Source: an uncultured Campylobacter sp.
Lineage (GTDB): Bacteria > Campylobacterota > Campylobacteria > Campylobacterales > Campylobacteraceae
NCBI GenBank assembly: GCA_900539255.1
Contig: UQBJ01000003.1
Location: 1-64,000, forward strand
Length of the DNA stretch: 64,000 bases
Direction of reading: 5' to 3'
Part shown: positions 17,752 through 27,059 of the stretch, one piece after another
How the letters are laid out: every line of letters begins with the position of its first letter
Position numbering within the stretch: position 1 is the first letter of the stretch
Program-made: the position numbers and the translations under genes
The notes under the pieces: generated by a model
Told to the model about the DNA's origin: nothing
Database searches by the model: none
Seen by the model: the letters and a program-made list of their open reading frames with translations, nothing else

Positions 17752-19935
17752 ATGATAAATTTCAGCACAAATTCAAACGCCTTTAATCCACTTGCAAATT
17801 TAAAAGTGAGCGTAAAAAATGCCAACAGCAAAGGCACAAATTCAAGTATTTTAAATTCAGCCACAAATTCAAGTAAAAACACAAATTCCACTCAAAACAA
17901 AAACTCAAATTCAAACGAAATTTTAGGCTATAAAGTTGATAAAGACGGCTTTTTCACGGCTGAATTCAATGAAAAAGCAGGCATTCCGCAAGACTACAAA
18001 ATCCATTCTAGCACTATGCAAAGCTTGGTTAAAGTAGCAACGAGCGGACTTTCAAGGTCATTTGATAGTATAGACATAGCCAAAAGCGTGGGCAATGCTT
18101 ACAAAATCCTTTCGCAAGTCGTGGGCGAGAGCGTTTTAAGCTCAAAAGACAGCTTTACCAAAGACGAAATTGCGCAGTTTCCGCAAGGTTATGAATTCAA
18201 TGTCCAAACCTTGCAAGTGTCAAAAATCTATGATACAAAAGACAAACTCAATAACGCTATACAAGGCTATGATTACGATAGAGGGCATAAAAACCGAGAG
18301 GGCATAAGTGGCTTGTTTAGGTATTCGCCAAATTCCGCTCCCGCCACAAACATTTTCGACAATCTCAGTGGCGGACAAGAAAGTGGCGTGCATTGGGCGA
18401 CAACGGCTAGCAAATATACCAACGCAGACGGCTCTATCTCAAAAGGCGGACTTTTAATCGGCGTTTTGAATGCAAATTTATACATAAAAGATGGCGAGAC
18501 GACCGATTGGGGCAAATTTCAAGGTTTTGACAAGAGTTTGGATTATCAAGGAATGATGCAAGCAAAGGGCAATGGGCTGTTTTTCTTTAACGGACTTACT
18601 ATTGATGAAGCGTCCTTTGCGCCGAGTTTTTGGGGTGCTGATGATGAATTTAGCTACAAAGACCCCACGCAAATGATACTTGAAGAAATCATCAAAATGC
18701 AAAAAGAACTCGCACAAAAAGCCCTTAAAAAACGCCTTGATACCGCCACACAAGCAAACGCTCAAAATTCAAATTTTGTCAAAGACAAAAGCCAAGCCAC
18801 AAGTGAAATTTTAGGCTATGGCGTGGATAATGATGGCTTTTTCACAAGCGATTTTAACGAGGCAGCGGGCATTGCAAAGGATTATAAAATTTATGCCAAA
18901 GGGGCGCAAAATTTGGTAGATTATATATTTGCACACCCTAACACGCACACAAGCATAGATTTTGCTAAGAGTTTGGGTAATGTTTATAAACTTTTTTCGC
19001 AAATTGCTCCAAGCACTGAAAATTCAAGCTTTTCAAAGGAACAAATCTCCACTTTGCCCGTAGGTTTTGAGTATGATACCAAAAGTTTTAAGGTGATAAA
19101 AACCTACAATTACGAGCAAATGCAAGGTTTGCAAGATTATGCAGGGGCTAAAAATGCGCAATTTGCGCAAATTTTTCCTAGTCAAGCTGGCACAAATGCG
19201 CATTTGCAAGGCAAACCAAGCGAGGATATTTTTCAGTCAAACCCTTACATTGACATAGGCGCAAACGCCTATAAAAACGCTGATGGTAGCGTAAATAAAG
19301 GCGGGGTTTTAATGGCGTTTTTTAGCGCAAGAATAGGGCAGTTTGAGGGTAGCTTTTTAGTGGGCGAAACAACCATTCGTGGCAAGCTGGCTGGGCTTGA
19401 CAGCAATGTCAGCCAAGAACAAATTAAGGATTTAGATAATTTTATCAAACAAAACCCCATATTATACGGCTCTACTGATGATTTAGTCGCTCGCTTACGG
19501 CTTAAAGAGTCAAATTTAAGCATAGATGACTTTAAAACCGAGTGGCTCAAACTCAAACAAAAATCAGATGAAATTCAAGCGAAAATGAGCGGACAAACAG
19601 CGCAAAATTCGGGTGCTCATTCAGCGAACAAAACGAGTGCAAATAGCACAGCAAGCCAAAACACAAACGCTACTGAAAATTCGCAAAACGAGCAAAGCAC
19701 GGCAAAAACGAGTTCATCTATACAAGCTAAAAGCGACATTTTTAAGGATATGGATTTATCACGCTTGCAAAGTATCCTTAAAAATCAACACAAATTTGAT
19801 TTAATCAGCATTTTATTTGGCACGAATTCAAGTGGTAGTTTTGGCGGCGCAAACAGCACGGATTTAAACACAACTTTGATGAGCTTAAATTTAAGCAAAA
19901 TCAAGCCCTTAAATAAAGTCGATATAAAAGCGTAA
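17752..19935 (+). CDS. Sigma-28-controlled protein with a duplicated domain, function unknown
   Basis: 727 residues, no signal peptide or membrane segment. I start at ATG 17752 (ribosome site AAAAAAAGGATT); the in-frame ATG at 17707 lies inside the sigma-28 promoter and cannot be used. Residues 1-55 are Asn/Ser/Thr-rich. Two copies of one domain follow, from about residue 56 (EILGYKVDKDGFFTAEFNEK) and 352 (EILGYGVDNDGFFTSDFNEA). Each copy continues with a DYKI block, an IDxAKSxGNxYKxxSQ block, a FxPxGxE/F-type block, and later an NADGSxxKGG ... GETTxxGK/xF block. A Gln/Asn/Ser-rich tail (about 610-680) precedes the last 50 residues. The disordered N-terminus, promoter class and lack of a Sec signal fit a protein exported through the flagellar type III apparatus, but that is inference. 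I do not recognise a named family. Confidence 0.8.
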   Translation: MINFSTNSNAFNPLANLKVSVKNANSKGTNSSILNSATNSSKNTNSTQNKNSNSNEILGYKVDKDGFFTAEFNEKAGIPQDYKIHSSTMQSLVKVATSGLSRSFDSIDIAKSVGNAYKILSQVVGESVLSSKDSFTKDEIAQFPQGYEFNVQTLQVSKIYDTKDKLNNAIQGYDYDRGHKNREGISGLFRYSPNSAPATNIFDNLSGGQESGVHWATTASKYTNADGSISKGGLLIGVLNANLYIKDGETTDWGKFQGFDKSLDYQGMMQAKGNGLFFFNGLTIDEASFAPSFWGADDEFSYKDPTQMILEEIIKMQKELAQKALKKRLDTATQANAQNSNFVKDKSQATSEILGYGVDNDGFFTSDFNEAAGIAKDYKIYAKGAQNLVDYIFAHPNTHTSIDFAKSLGNVYKLFSQIAPSTENSSFSKEQISTLPVGFEYDTKSFKVIKTYNYEQMQGLQDYAGAKNAQFAQIFPSQAGTNAHLQGKPSEDIFQSNPYIDIGANAYKNADGSVNKGGVLMAFFSARIGQFEGSFLVGETTIRGKLAGLDSNVSQEQIKDLDNFIKQNPILYGSTDDLVARLRLKESNLSIDDFKTEWLKLKQKSDEIQAKMSGQTAQNSGAHSANKTSANSTASQNTNATENSQNEQSTAKTSSSIQAKSDIFKDMDLSRLQSILKNQHKFDLISILFGTNSSGSFGGANSTDLNTTLMSLNLSKIKPLNKVDIKA

Positions 19936-20026
19936 ATTTAAGCGTGCGCCGTGTAAATTTGCGCTGATAAATGCCATAAATTCACTCATTTTAGCTACAA
20001 TGCTTGCAAAATTCAAAGGACAAACG

Positions 20027-21817
20027 ATGAGAAGCCAAGTCAAAGCCCTGCAAGAGCTGATGAAAAGGGCGAATTTAAATGCCTTTGTCATTCCCACAGC
20101 GGACATTCACGCGAGCGAGTATGTGCCTAAATGCTTTGCGGATAGGGCTTTTGTGAGTGGTTTCACAGGTTCAGCTGGCACTCTTGTGGTGCTTGAAAAC
20201 GCGGCTCATCTTTTCACGGACGGGCGTTATCATTTGCAAGCACAAAAAGAGCTTGCCCGCAGCGGCATAACGCTCCAAAAGCAAAGCCCACAGCACACTT
20301 ACCCTAAATTTCTTTGCCAAGTGCTTAAAAGTGGCGATTTCATCGGCATAAACCCCAAAAATTTGTCAATATCCGCTCACAAAGAGTTAAAACACGCGCT
20401 CAAAAAGGCGAATTTAAAGCTCAAATTTGCGGATTTGGTGAGTGAGATTTTTACTCGCCCACCCTTGCCAAAAAGCCAAATTTTCGCTCACGCAAGCCCT
20501 TTTGCTGCAAAAAGCGCAAAAAGCAAGCTTAAAATCGTGCGCGAAAAAATGCAAGAGCAAAACGCAACGCACCATTTCATCAGCTCGCTTGATGATATAG
20601 CGTGGATTACGAACTTGCGCGGGCTTGACATAGCTTACAACCCCGTGTTTTTGTCCTTTTTGCTCATCAGCCAAAGTCGCGCCACGCTTTTTGTGGATAC
20701 AAACAAAATTCCGCCGAATTTAAGGGCAAGGCTTGCGACACAGGGCTTTGAGCTGGCTGAGTATGAAAGCGTTGAGACGCATTTGCGCGAGCTTGCAAGG
20801 GTGCGAGTGCTGGTAGATAGCCAAAAAACGAGCGTTTTTTTTGCGCGGATTTTAAAAGATGGCGACAACAAGCTCATCAAAGCCCCAAATCCTAGCACTT
20901 TGCTGAAAATTCACAAAAGCCCCAAAGAGTTGCGACACTTCAAAAACGCGATGATAGCGGACGGCATAGCCTTGTGTGAATTTTTTGCGTGGCTTGAAAA
21001 GGCGATGAAACAGGGCGCAAAGCTCAACGAGCTTGATATAGACACGCAAATTTCGGCGTTTCGTGCTAAACACCCGCTTTACATTTGCAACTCATTTGCG
21101 ACCATAGCGGGCTTTAACGCAAATTCAGCCCTGCCGCACTACCAAGCCACAGCGCAAGAACACGCGCAAATTTCGGGCAACGGGCTTTTGCTCATCGACT
21201 CGGGGGCGCAGTATCAAAACGGCACGACTGACATAACGCGCGTAGTGCCTGTTGGCAAGGTTTTCAAGGCACAGCAAAGAGACTATACGCGTGTTTTAAA
21301 GGCTTTGATTGCGTTAAGTAGGGCGATATTTCCTATAAATACGGCATTATCATCGCTTGATAGCATTGCAAGGGCAAATTTATGGCATTATGGGCTTGAT
21401 TATATGCACGGCACGGGACACGGCGTGGGGTATTGTCTTGGGGTGCACGAAATGCCCGTGTCTATCTCGCAGTTTGCGCGCCACAATGCCCACAACAAGG
21501 CAAATGCGGGCATAGTTACTTCCATAGAACCGGGCATTTACCGAGCGGACAAATGGGGCGTGCGGCTTGAAAATTTAGTGGCTATCAGCAAAATCAGCAC
21601 GCAAGAAAAGGGCTTTGGAGAGTTTTTGCGCTTTGAAACGCTCACGCTTTGCCCTTTTGAAAGCTCGCTTGTTGATTTTACAATGCTTGATAAGCCCGAA
21701 AAATCGTGGCTTAAAGGCTATCATCAAAAAGTCTTTCAAGCCCTAGCTCCGCATTTAAGGGGGCAAGCATTAAGCTGGCTTAAACGCAAGGTAGCGAAAT
21801 TTGAAAGAAAAATTTGA
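20027..21817 (+). CDS. Xaa-Pro aminopeptidase (aminopeptidase P, M24B)
   Basis: Cytoplasmic metallopeptidase removing N-terminal residues before proline. 596 residues: two creatinase-like N-terminal domains (TADIHASEYVP, FVSGFTGSAGTLVVL, FTDGRYHLQA) and the pita-bread catalytic domain. Metal ligands are visible: Asp pair in LLIDSGAQYQNGTTDITRVV, His in MHGTGHGVGYCLGVHE, Glu in SIEPGIYR and Glu in VRLENL. The long three-domain form is the one usual in Campylobacter. Start is ATG 20027 behind AAAGGACAAACG; an earlier in-frame ATG at 20000 has no ribosome site. Confidence 0.93.
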   Translation: MRSQVKALQELMKRANLNAFVIPTADIHASEYVPKCFADRAFVSGFTGSAGTLVVLENAAHLFTDGRYHLQAQKELARSGITLQKQSPQHTYPKFLCQVLKSGDFIGINPKNLSISAHKELKHALKKANLKLKFADLVSEIFTRPPLPKSQIFAHASPFAAKSAKSKLKIVREKMQEQNATHHFISSLDDIAWITNLRGLDIAYNPVFLSFLLISQSRATLFVDTNKIPPNLRARLATQGFELAEYESVETHLRELARVRVLVDSQKTSVFFARILKDGDNKLIKAPNPSTLLKIHKSPKELRHFKNAMIADGIALCEFFAWLEKAMKQGAKLNELDIDTQISAFRAKHPLYICNSFATIAGFNANSALPHYQATAQEHAQISGNGLLLIDSGAQYQNGTTDITRVVPVGKVFKAQQRDYTRVLKALIALSRAIFPINTALSSLDSIARANLWHYGLDYMHGTGHGVGYCLGVHEMPVSISQFARHNAHNKANAGIVTSIEPGIYRADKWGVRLENLVAISKISTQEKGFGEFLRFETLTLCPFESSLVDFTMLDKPEKSWLKGYHQKVFQALAPHLRGQALSWLKRKVAKFERKI

Positions 21818-22060
21818 TAAATTTAAATGCTGAATTTACGCGCTTTTAAGGCTTTGTTTTGATTTTTTAATGCTCTTTGCACTTTTTGCTCTTTGTGTGT
21901 AAATTTAAAATGCGTGGCGTAAATTTTTAAATTTTTGCCTTTAAATTTGCCCGCAAAACTTGTTTTTGTCAGCACTTACTCACGCTTGCTTTGCGCCTTG
22001 TTTGCAAGGACGCTTTTGCTTAAAATTCATTGTAAATTAGCGTTTTTTGTGGCTTTAAAT

Positions 22061-23845
22061 TTAGCGTTTTGCGGTGTTTGGCTTTAAAAAGCCCTCGCGG
22101 ACTAAAATGTCTATGGTGTCCTTAAACACGGGCAAGGCACTTTGTGCGGCGTAGTAGCTGTAAGGCTTTGTCGGGTTTCGCACAAGCACGCCTATGGTGT
22201 AAGCGTTGTTTGCGTCATTTGCAAACCCAAAAAAGCTGGCGTTATAGCGGTTGCTCGTGTAGCCGCCCTTGCCCGCTATGCGTGCCGTGCCTGTTTTGCC
22301 ACCTAGCACAAGCCCTTGCGTGAGCGCCTTTTTGCCCGTGCCTTTTTCTATGGTGTTGATGAGCATTTTTTGCATAAGCGCGCTGGCGTTTGGAGAGAGA
22401 ATTTTTTCGCTTTTTTGTGATTCTTCTTTGAAAACGCCGTTTTGGTAGGTTTTTTCGCCGATTTTTGGCGTGATATATACGCCGCCGTTGTTAAAGACAT
22501 TGTAGCCCGCTAAAAGCTGTATAAAGGTAGTTTTCAGCCCATAACCATAGCTTAACACTGATTTTTCAATGTCTCGTAGTTTTTTTGGCTCTGGCAGCTC
22601 GCCCCTTTGCTCATAAGGCAAGTCAATGCCGCTTTTTTCCCCAAAATGAAAGATTTTAAGCCCAGCGATTATCTCAAAATTTGAAAGCCGTTTAGCAATT
22701 TGTATCATTCCGACATTTGATGAATACACCAAAATGTCCTCAGGGCTCATCGAAGCGGCTTTGTGGTCATCTTGTATGGTGAAACGCCCGAGTTTATAAG
22801 AGCCGCCAAAGGTGTTTATGCGTTCATTCAGGCGCAGTTTGTCAAGGCGCAAGGCTGTGGTAAAGATAAAGGGCTTGATGACGGAGCCTGCCTCGTAGCT
22901 ATACTCAATCGCGCTGGCGTTTAGCACGGACAAGTCCTTGCCTCTCTTGCTTGGCTCAAAGCGGCGCGAGCTGGCTAGGGCGAGTATCTTGCCCGTTTTG
23001 CTCTCCATCACGCCCACGATGATTTCGCTTGCGTTTAAGTCGGCATTTCGCGTGTCTATCATTTTTTCTATGCTTTTTTGTAGCTTTAAAAAGACATTTA
23101 TGTAAAGGTTGCAGCCGTTGATTTTGCGCTGTTGGACGGAGTCTAAATTCAGCACTATGTTGCCACCTATGTCTTTAAGCCCTTGCACCTTTTCATCTTG
23201 CACGGCTTTTAAGCACTCATCGTAGGATTTTTCAAGCCCTTTAACGCCGACATTTTTAAGCACGCCAAGTTCCTTGTCAAGCACCACGCGCGTGTAGCCG
23301 ATGACGGGCGTGAGCGAGTCCTTTGACATATAGTTTCTGTCCTCTTTATGCTCGATGATACTCAGCCCGCGCGTTTCTACTTTGTTGTTGGAGTTTGTAA
23401 AAGCCTTGAAAAAGCCCTGCACATAGAGTTTTTTAGCAAGTTCTTTAAGATAGCTTGCTTGCTTGGAGTCTATGTTTTGCAAAAGCACGAAGTTGTGGCT
23501 TTTGGGGTTTTTGTTAGCAAGCCTTTTTTTAATGTCTCTCATCGTGGCATCATCAGCCCCGCTGTAAATTTGAAAGAGTTTTAAAAACAAATCAAATTTC
23601 GCGCCGTTGATACTTCGCAAATCAATCTCAGCGCGGTAAATTTCCTTTGACGAGCTAATGATAAAGCCGTCTTTTGTGATGATATTGCCGCGCAGGGCTA
23701 TGTCAAACTGCTCTTTTTCGGTGTTGGGTAGGTTGCGTTTGGAGGTGAGAAAAAAAGTCGCACCCAAAAACACAGCCATAAAAAACATCGCCATAAAAAA
23801 GACAAAGGCGACTTTGGAGGCTCTGTTTTTGTTGTGCGTTTGCAT
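22061..23845 (-). CDS. Penicillin-binding protein, transpeptidase of the FtsI/PBP2 class
   Basis: Septal or elongation peptidoglycan transpeptidase anchored in the inner membrane by one N-terminal segment (residues about 12-33). Catalytic motifs are intact: S321-V-I-K (EAGSVIKPF), S375-S-N (YSSNVGMIQ) and K517-T-G-T (GGKTGTARI). 594 residues, dimerisation module in the N-terminal half. Starts 5 bp after fliE, matching the fliE-adjacent pbpB of C. jejuni as I remember it. Being last in a sigma-54-led flagellar operon, it may have additional internal promoters since the function is essential in most bacteria. Confidence 0.9.
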   Translation of the reverse strand: MQTHNKNRASKVAFVFFMAMFFMAVFLGATFFLTSKRNLPNTEKEQFDIALRGNIITKDGFIISSSKEIYRAEIDLRSINGAKFDLFLKLFQIYSGADDATMRDIKKRLANKNPKSHNFVLLQNIDSKQASYLKELAKKLYVQGFFKAFTNSNNKVETRGLSIIEHKEDRNYMSKDSLTPVIGYTRVVLDKELGVLKNVGVKGLEKSYDECLKAVQDEKVQGLKDIGGNIVLNLDSVQQRKINGCNLYINVFLKLQKSIEKMIDTRNADLNASEIIVGVMESKTGKILALASSRRFEPSKRGKDLSVLNASAIEYSYEAGSVIKPFIFTTALRLDKLRLNERINTFGGSYKLGRFTIQDDHKAASMSPEDILVYSSNVGMIQIAKRLSNFEIIAGLKIFHFGEKSGIDLPYEQRGELPEPKKLRDIEKSVLSYGYGLKTTFIQLLAGYNVFNNGGVYITPKIGEKTYQNGVFKEESQKSEKILSPNASALMQKMLINTIEKGTGKKALTQGLVLGGKTGTARIAGKGGYTSNRYNASFFGFANDANNAYTIGVLVRNPTKPYSYYAAQSALPVFKDTIDILVREGFLKPNTAKR

Positions 23846-23850
23846 TAAAC

Positions 23851-24147
23851 TTAAATTTGCGTTCTTGTTATCTCTTTGTAAGCGTTTATCGCTTTGTTTC
23901 GCACTTCAAGCATAAATTTCATACTCATATCAGCCTTATTTATCGCAATGGCAGCTTGGTGCAAGTCCTTCACCTCGCCTGTGGCTATGTCCGTCATCGC
24001 TGCTTCGGCTGTTTTTTGCGTGTCATCTTGCTCTTCTAAATTTTGTTTGAGTAGCCTAGCAAATTCCTCGCCTATGGGCGTCATCTTTGCGTTTTGCTGT
24101 CTGGTTTCTTGTGAGTTGGCTACTTGCCCTATTTGTGTAATGTCCAT
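23851..24147 (-). CDS. fliE: Flagellar hook-basal body protein FliE
   Basis: Links the MS ring to the proximal rod. 98 residues, all-helical, with the family end segment AAIAINKADMSMKFMLEVRNKAINAYKEI (positions about 66-94). Two bp after flgC, five before pbpB. Confidence 0.93.
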   Translation of the reverse strand: MDITQIGQVANSQETRQQNAKMTPIGEEFARLLKQNLEEQDDTQKTAEAAMTDIATGEVKDLHQAAIAINKADMSMKFMLEVRNKAINAYKEITRTQI

Positions 24148-24149
24148 TT

Positions 24150-24644
24150 TTAACTCCTTAGTAAATCTATCGCACTTTGAGCTATGCTTTTGGTGCTGTT
24201 AAACGCCGCGACATTTGCTTGATAAGCCCTTGTCGCTTCTATCAAATCCGCCATTTCGATGACAGGGTTTATGTTTGGGTATGACACATAGCCCTCATCG
24301 TTGGCGTCTGGGTGATTTGGCTCGTATTTGAGCCTAAATTCCTTGTCATCTCGCACAACCTTATGCACCACAACGCTCATTATGCTCGGGTCTGCGTCCT
24401 TTGGCGAGCTGGGGTCGTTCAAAGGGTTTTCGTATTCGAGCATATTGCTGTCGTCTTTGATTTTGCGGTTTAAAATCTCGCTAAAATCAGTCGCCTTAAA
24501 GATAACCGAACGCCTACGATAAGGTCCGCCCTCAGCAGTGCGAGTGGTGTTAGCGTTAGCTATGTTTGAACTGATGATATTGATACGAAAGCGTTGTGCG
24601 CTCAGTCCATATCCGCTTATGTCAAAATCGCTTAAATACGCCAT
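24150..24644 (-). CDS. flgC: Flagellar proximal rod protein FlgC
   Basis: Rod protein exported by the flagellar type III system. 164 residues. N-terminal rod motif ISGYGLSAQRFRINIISSNIANANTT and C-terminal VIEMADLIEATRAYQANVAA are both canonical. Follows flgB after 11 bp. Confidence 0.95.
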   Translation of the reverse strand: MAYLSDFDISGYGLSAQRFRINIISSNIANANTTRTAEGGPYRRRSVIFKATDFSEILNRKIKDDSNMLEYENPLNDPSSPKDADPSIMSVVVHKVVRDDKEFRLKYEPNHPDANDEGYVSYPNINPVIEMADLIEATRAYQANVAAFNSTKSIAQSAIDLLRS

Positions 24645-24655
24645 TACCTAACCCC

Positions 24656-25087
24656 TTAATTCAACTTCGAGCTGGCATCAACTATGCCACCAAAAATGCT
24701 GCCTTGCTTTTTCAGCACGCCATCAAGCGCATTTACCATAGCCGCATTTTTGCTCATCTCGCTCGTCTCCACATCTAAATCCACCGTGTTAGCATCATTT
24801 CGTGCTAAATGCCCGTCTCTCAAATAAATAGTCGATTTATTTGGGTCTGGGAACTTCCAAGGCTCTTGATGAGCCTCGTGAGTCAAAGCCACTTTCAGTT
24901 CTTTACTATCGTCTTTTTTGAAAATAACTTTTGCCCTATTGACTAATGCCGTTTCAAATTCTATGTCGCGCGCCTTGAAAAATGGCGTATCGACATTCGC
25001 AAGGTTTGAGATAATCATCTCATTTCTAATGTTGCGCCCTGCCAAAGCCGAGCTTACCAGCTCTTTGGACTTAAACGGAACTATCAT
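24656..25087 (-). CDS. flgB: Flagellar proximal rod protein FlgB
   Basis: Rod protein; 143 residues with N-terminal VSSALAGRNIRNEMIISNLANVDTPFFKAR and a C-terminal helix containing EMSKNAAMVNALDGVLKKQG. First gene of flgB-flgC-fliE-pbpB, driven by the sigma-54 promoter at 25123-25140; ATG lies behind AAAAAGGATAAA. Confidence 0.95.
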   Translation of the reverse strand: MIVPFKSKELVSSALAGRNIRNEMIISNLANVDTPFFKARDIEFETALVNRAKVIFKKDDSKELKVALTHEAHQEPWKFPDPNKSTIYLRDGHLARNDANTVDLDVETSEMSKNAAMVNALDGVLKKQGSIFGGIVDASSKLN

Positions 25088-25122
25088 TTTTATCCTTTTT
25101 CAAAGCATTAGTATCAATATGA

Positions 25123-25140
25123 AGCAAAAAGCGTTCCAAA
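25123..25140 (-). promoter_or_regulatory. Sigma-54 promoter upstream of flgB
   Basis: On the minus strand TTGGAACGCTTTTTGCTT, with GG and GC exactly 10 nt apart (-24/-12 type). It lies 36 bp before the flgB ATG. Nearly identical to the promoter before flgG2 at 61239-61256. Confidence 0.85.
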
Positions 25141-25223
25141 TTTTAAAACGGAGTAAATTTTTTGAGAAATTTTTAAATTTTCAGCACAAACCTTAAAAAA
25201 GCCCAAATTCCAAAGCCAAACGC

Positions 25224-26033
25224 CTAAAAATTCAAACTCGCCCCAAGCCGAAATTCCACACTTTGCCCCTTTTCATAAAAAATTTTACGCGGATTAAAAA
25301 GCTGATGAAAGGCGTTAAATTCGGCAAAAATGTCAAATTCTTTAAAGGCGTTTAGCCCAGCAAAAAGGCTTATTTTGCTGTCATAGCCGCGGTTGTTGTC
25401 GTTTAAATCATAATAAATTTGATATTCGCCGATAAATTTAAACCCCTCAAAGCTCGCCACAACGCCACTTTTAAGCGACACGAAAGGGTTGTGGATAAGC
25501 TCATATCTATAACCCAAATCCCCAAGCGCATAAAAGCTAAACGCCCCAGCATAAGCGCCCACGCCAAGCCCTAAATCAAGCGTAGGAAAAAGCCTTGTGC
25601 GCTCATTTTGCTCACCTTTAAAGTGCTTATTTGCTCCTTTTGCGTATAAATTTGGCTCAAAACGCAAGCTGATGAGCTTTGAAAGGCTGTTTGTCCGCAA
25701 AGTATCAGCCACGCTAAAAAGGTGCAAAAGCTCGATTTTATGCAAAAAAGCCTTGAATTTATCGTCTTTATCAAGCCCAGCAAAACGCAGTTCAAGCGAA
25801 GTAAGGCGCGATTCTATCAGCTCTTTGTAGGCGTTGTTTGCGTTTTTTATGTCCGAGTAAATGGGCGCAAAATATAAAAAGCCTTGACGGGCTGAGCCGT
25901 TCAAATGCGTAAGCCCAAAAGAGATTTTTGAGCTTTTGCGAGTGTTTAAAATGTCGTTGCTGCCAAATTTTTGCACGAATTTTTGCTTGTTTGGCGGGGT
26001 TTTAAGCTCATATACAGCAAATAAAAAGCGCAA
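25224..26033 (-). pseudogene. N-terminally truncated outer-membrane protein (DUF7840-like barrel half of an Lnb/DUF4105 protein)
   Basis: 269 open codons with no signal peptide and no ATG with ribosome site at the 5-prime end; the first possible start is TTG at 26033. The content (ISFGLTHLNGSARQGFLYFA, then repeating amphipathic strands, ending VEFRLGASLNF with terminal Phe) reads as the C-terminal beta-barrel-like half of proteins that normally carry an N-terminal Lnb/DUF4105 periplasmic domain of 300 or more residues. That half is missing. A short signal-peptide-like frame (MSKVKVLICAFYLLY) lies just upstream in another frame, which suggests deletion plus frameshift. It could also be a real short porin-like gene, but I think it is decayed. 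Confidence 0.55.
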
Positions 26034-26103
26034 ATAAGCACTTTGACTTTTGACATTTGTATAAAAGTGCTAAATTTAGAGTAGAGTAGCGTTTGAAATG
26101 AGT

Positions 26104-26125
26104 AAGCCCGCTTCAATGCGGGCTT
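26104..26125. terminator. Hairpin terminator after the lipoprotein gene
   Basis: AAGCCCGC (26104-26111), 6-nt loop, GCGGGCTT (26118-26125). It sits 26 bp past the stop of the minus-strand lipoprotein gene. The U-tract is weak on both strands. Confidence 0.65.
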
Positions 26126-26150
26126 TACGGCTTAAATTTACAAGCAAATG

Positions 26151-26609
26151 CTAGAATTTGCACTCATAAATCTCGCCTTTTACCCGCAATGAGCTGACTT
26201 CTTTGACATCAAAGTTGTTGCCGGGGCAAGGGATTTCAGGATTGTCGTTTGCACTGCCTGTTAGCGACTTCATAAAGCCTTTTTCAGCCTTGCAATTCCA
26301 TATTTCAGCTGCGTGATACACGACCAAACGCTTGCTGCTGCCCACTTCGACAAGATAGGCGGATTTGTTGAGCAAGTCATTTTTCGCGCTTTCTCTCATC
26401 ATCTCCATAGTTGCACTCGTTTCGCCGATACGCGCTATGCCTTCTTTTTCGCCTACAAGCATACAACCCATAGGCTTGCTTTGCGAAAACGCCAAACGAT
26501 GAGCGTCTGATGATAAAGCTGTTACTTGGTAAAGCGGTTTTGAACTGCACGCCATAAACAGCAACGACAAGCCGCAAAATGCGGCGACACTAAGAACGGA
26601 TTTAAGCAT
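26151..26609 (-). CDS. Lipoprotein of the DUF4156 (RcsF-like) type
   Basis: 152 residues. Type II signal peptide with lipobox LFMAC (Cys21), followed by SSKPLYQV, so it should be lipid-anchored; the residue after Cys is Ser, compatible with outer-membrane sorting in the enterobacterial rule. The middle GCMLVGEKEGIARIG ... ESAKNDLLNKSAYLVEV fits DUF4156, the fold family of RcsF, and the mature part contains further Cys (Cys49, 105, 128, 150) that could form disulfides. Function in this organism is unknown. Ribosome site AAAGGAGC. Its promoter contains a G10 tract in the spacer, so expression probably varies. Confidence 0.75.
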   Translation of the reverse strand: MLKSVLSVAAFCGLSLLFMACSSKPLYQVTALSSDAHRLAFSQSKPMGCMLVGEKEGIARIGETSATMEMMRESAKNDLLNKSAYLVEVGSSKRLVVYHAAEIWNCKAEKGFMKSLTGSANDNPEIPCPGNNFDVKEVSSLRVKGEIYECKF

Positions 26610-26657
26610 AATAGCTCCTTTGTTGTGAAAAATTTATCTTATGAAAAGATATGCACT

Positions 26658-26685
26658 ATTATAATGCCCCCCCCCCTTAAATTAA
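26658..26685 (-). promoter_or_regulatory. Sigma-70 promoter with a G10 tract as spacer, before the lipoprotein gene
   Basis: On the minus strand: TTAATT (26685-26680), 16-bp spacer containing ten consecutive G (26676-26667), then consensus TATAAT (26663-26658). The ATG is 48 nt further on. Slippage of the tract would change the -35/-10 distance and hence promoter strength without touching the protein. Confidence 0.75.
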
Positions 26686-27030
26686 CCTTAAAAGAAGCTT
26701 AAAGTTAGCTTAAATTTCAAAAATTTTTCGCCACTTGCGTGGAAAACAAATTTAGAAATCAAAATAAAATTCAACGCAAGCGCGGAAATTTAGGCAAAAG
26801 AGCGGAAAGTGAAAGCTAAAATTTGAAAATTTAAGCGAAAATCAAAGTGTTTGAGTGAGAAATTTAAATTTTGAGTAGGAATTTAGCGTTTTAGAAAGTT
26901 TTGAAAAAAGGTTTGAAAAAAGTGTTAAGAAGTTTTAAAAAGTTTTGCAAAAGGTGTTAAAAGGTTTCAAAAAGTTTTAAAAAGTTCTAAAAAAGCATTA
27001 AAAAAGTTTTCAAAAATGTAAATTCCCCCT

Positions 27031-27059
27031 TGACATTAGTCCCAAAAAAGACTATAATT
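27031..27059 (+). promoter_or_regulatory. Consensus sigma-70 promoter of the SMR-SMR-marR operon
   Basis: TTGACA at 27031-27036 and TATAAT at 27054-27059, spacer exactly 17 bp: a perfect consensus promoter, covered by the two operator palindromes listed separately. Such a strong promoter is expected to be held down by a repressor. Confidence 0.88.

Noticed and set aside
26881..27030. A-tract/T-tract repeats considered as a replication origin
   Set aside because: No DnaA-box cluster and no dnaA, dnaN or gyr genes nearby; better explained as bent DNA upstream of a promoter.
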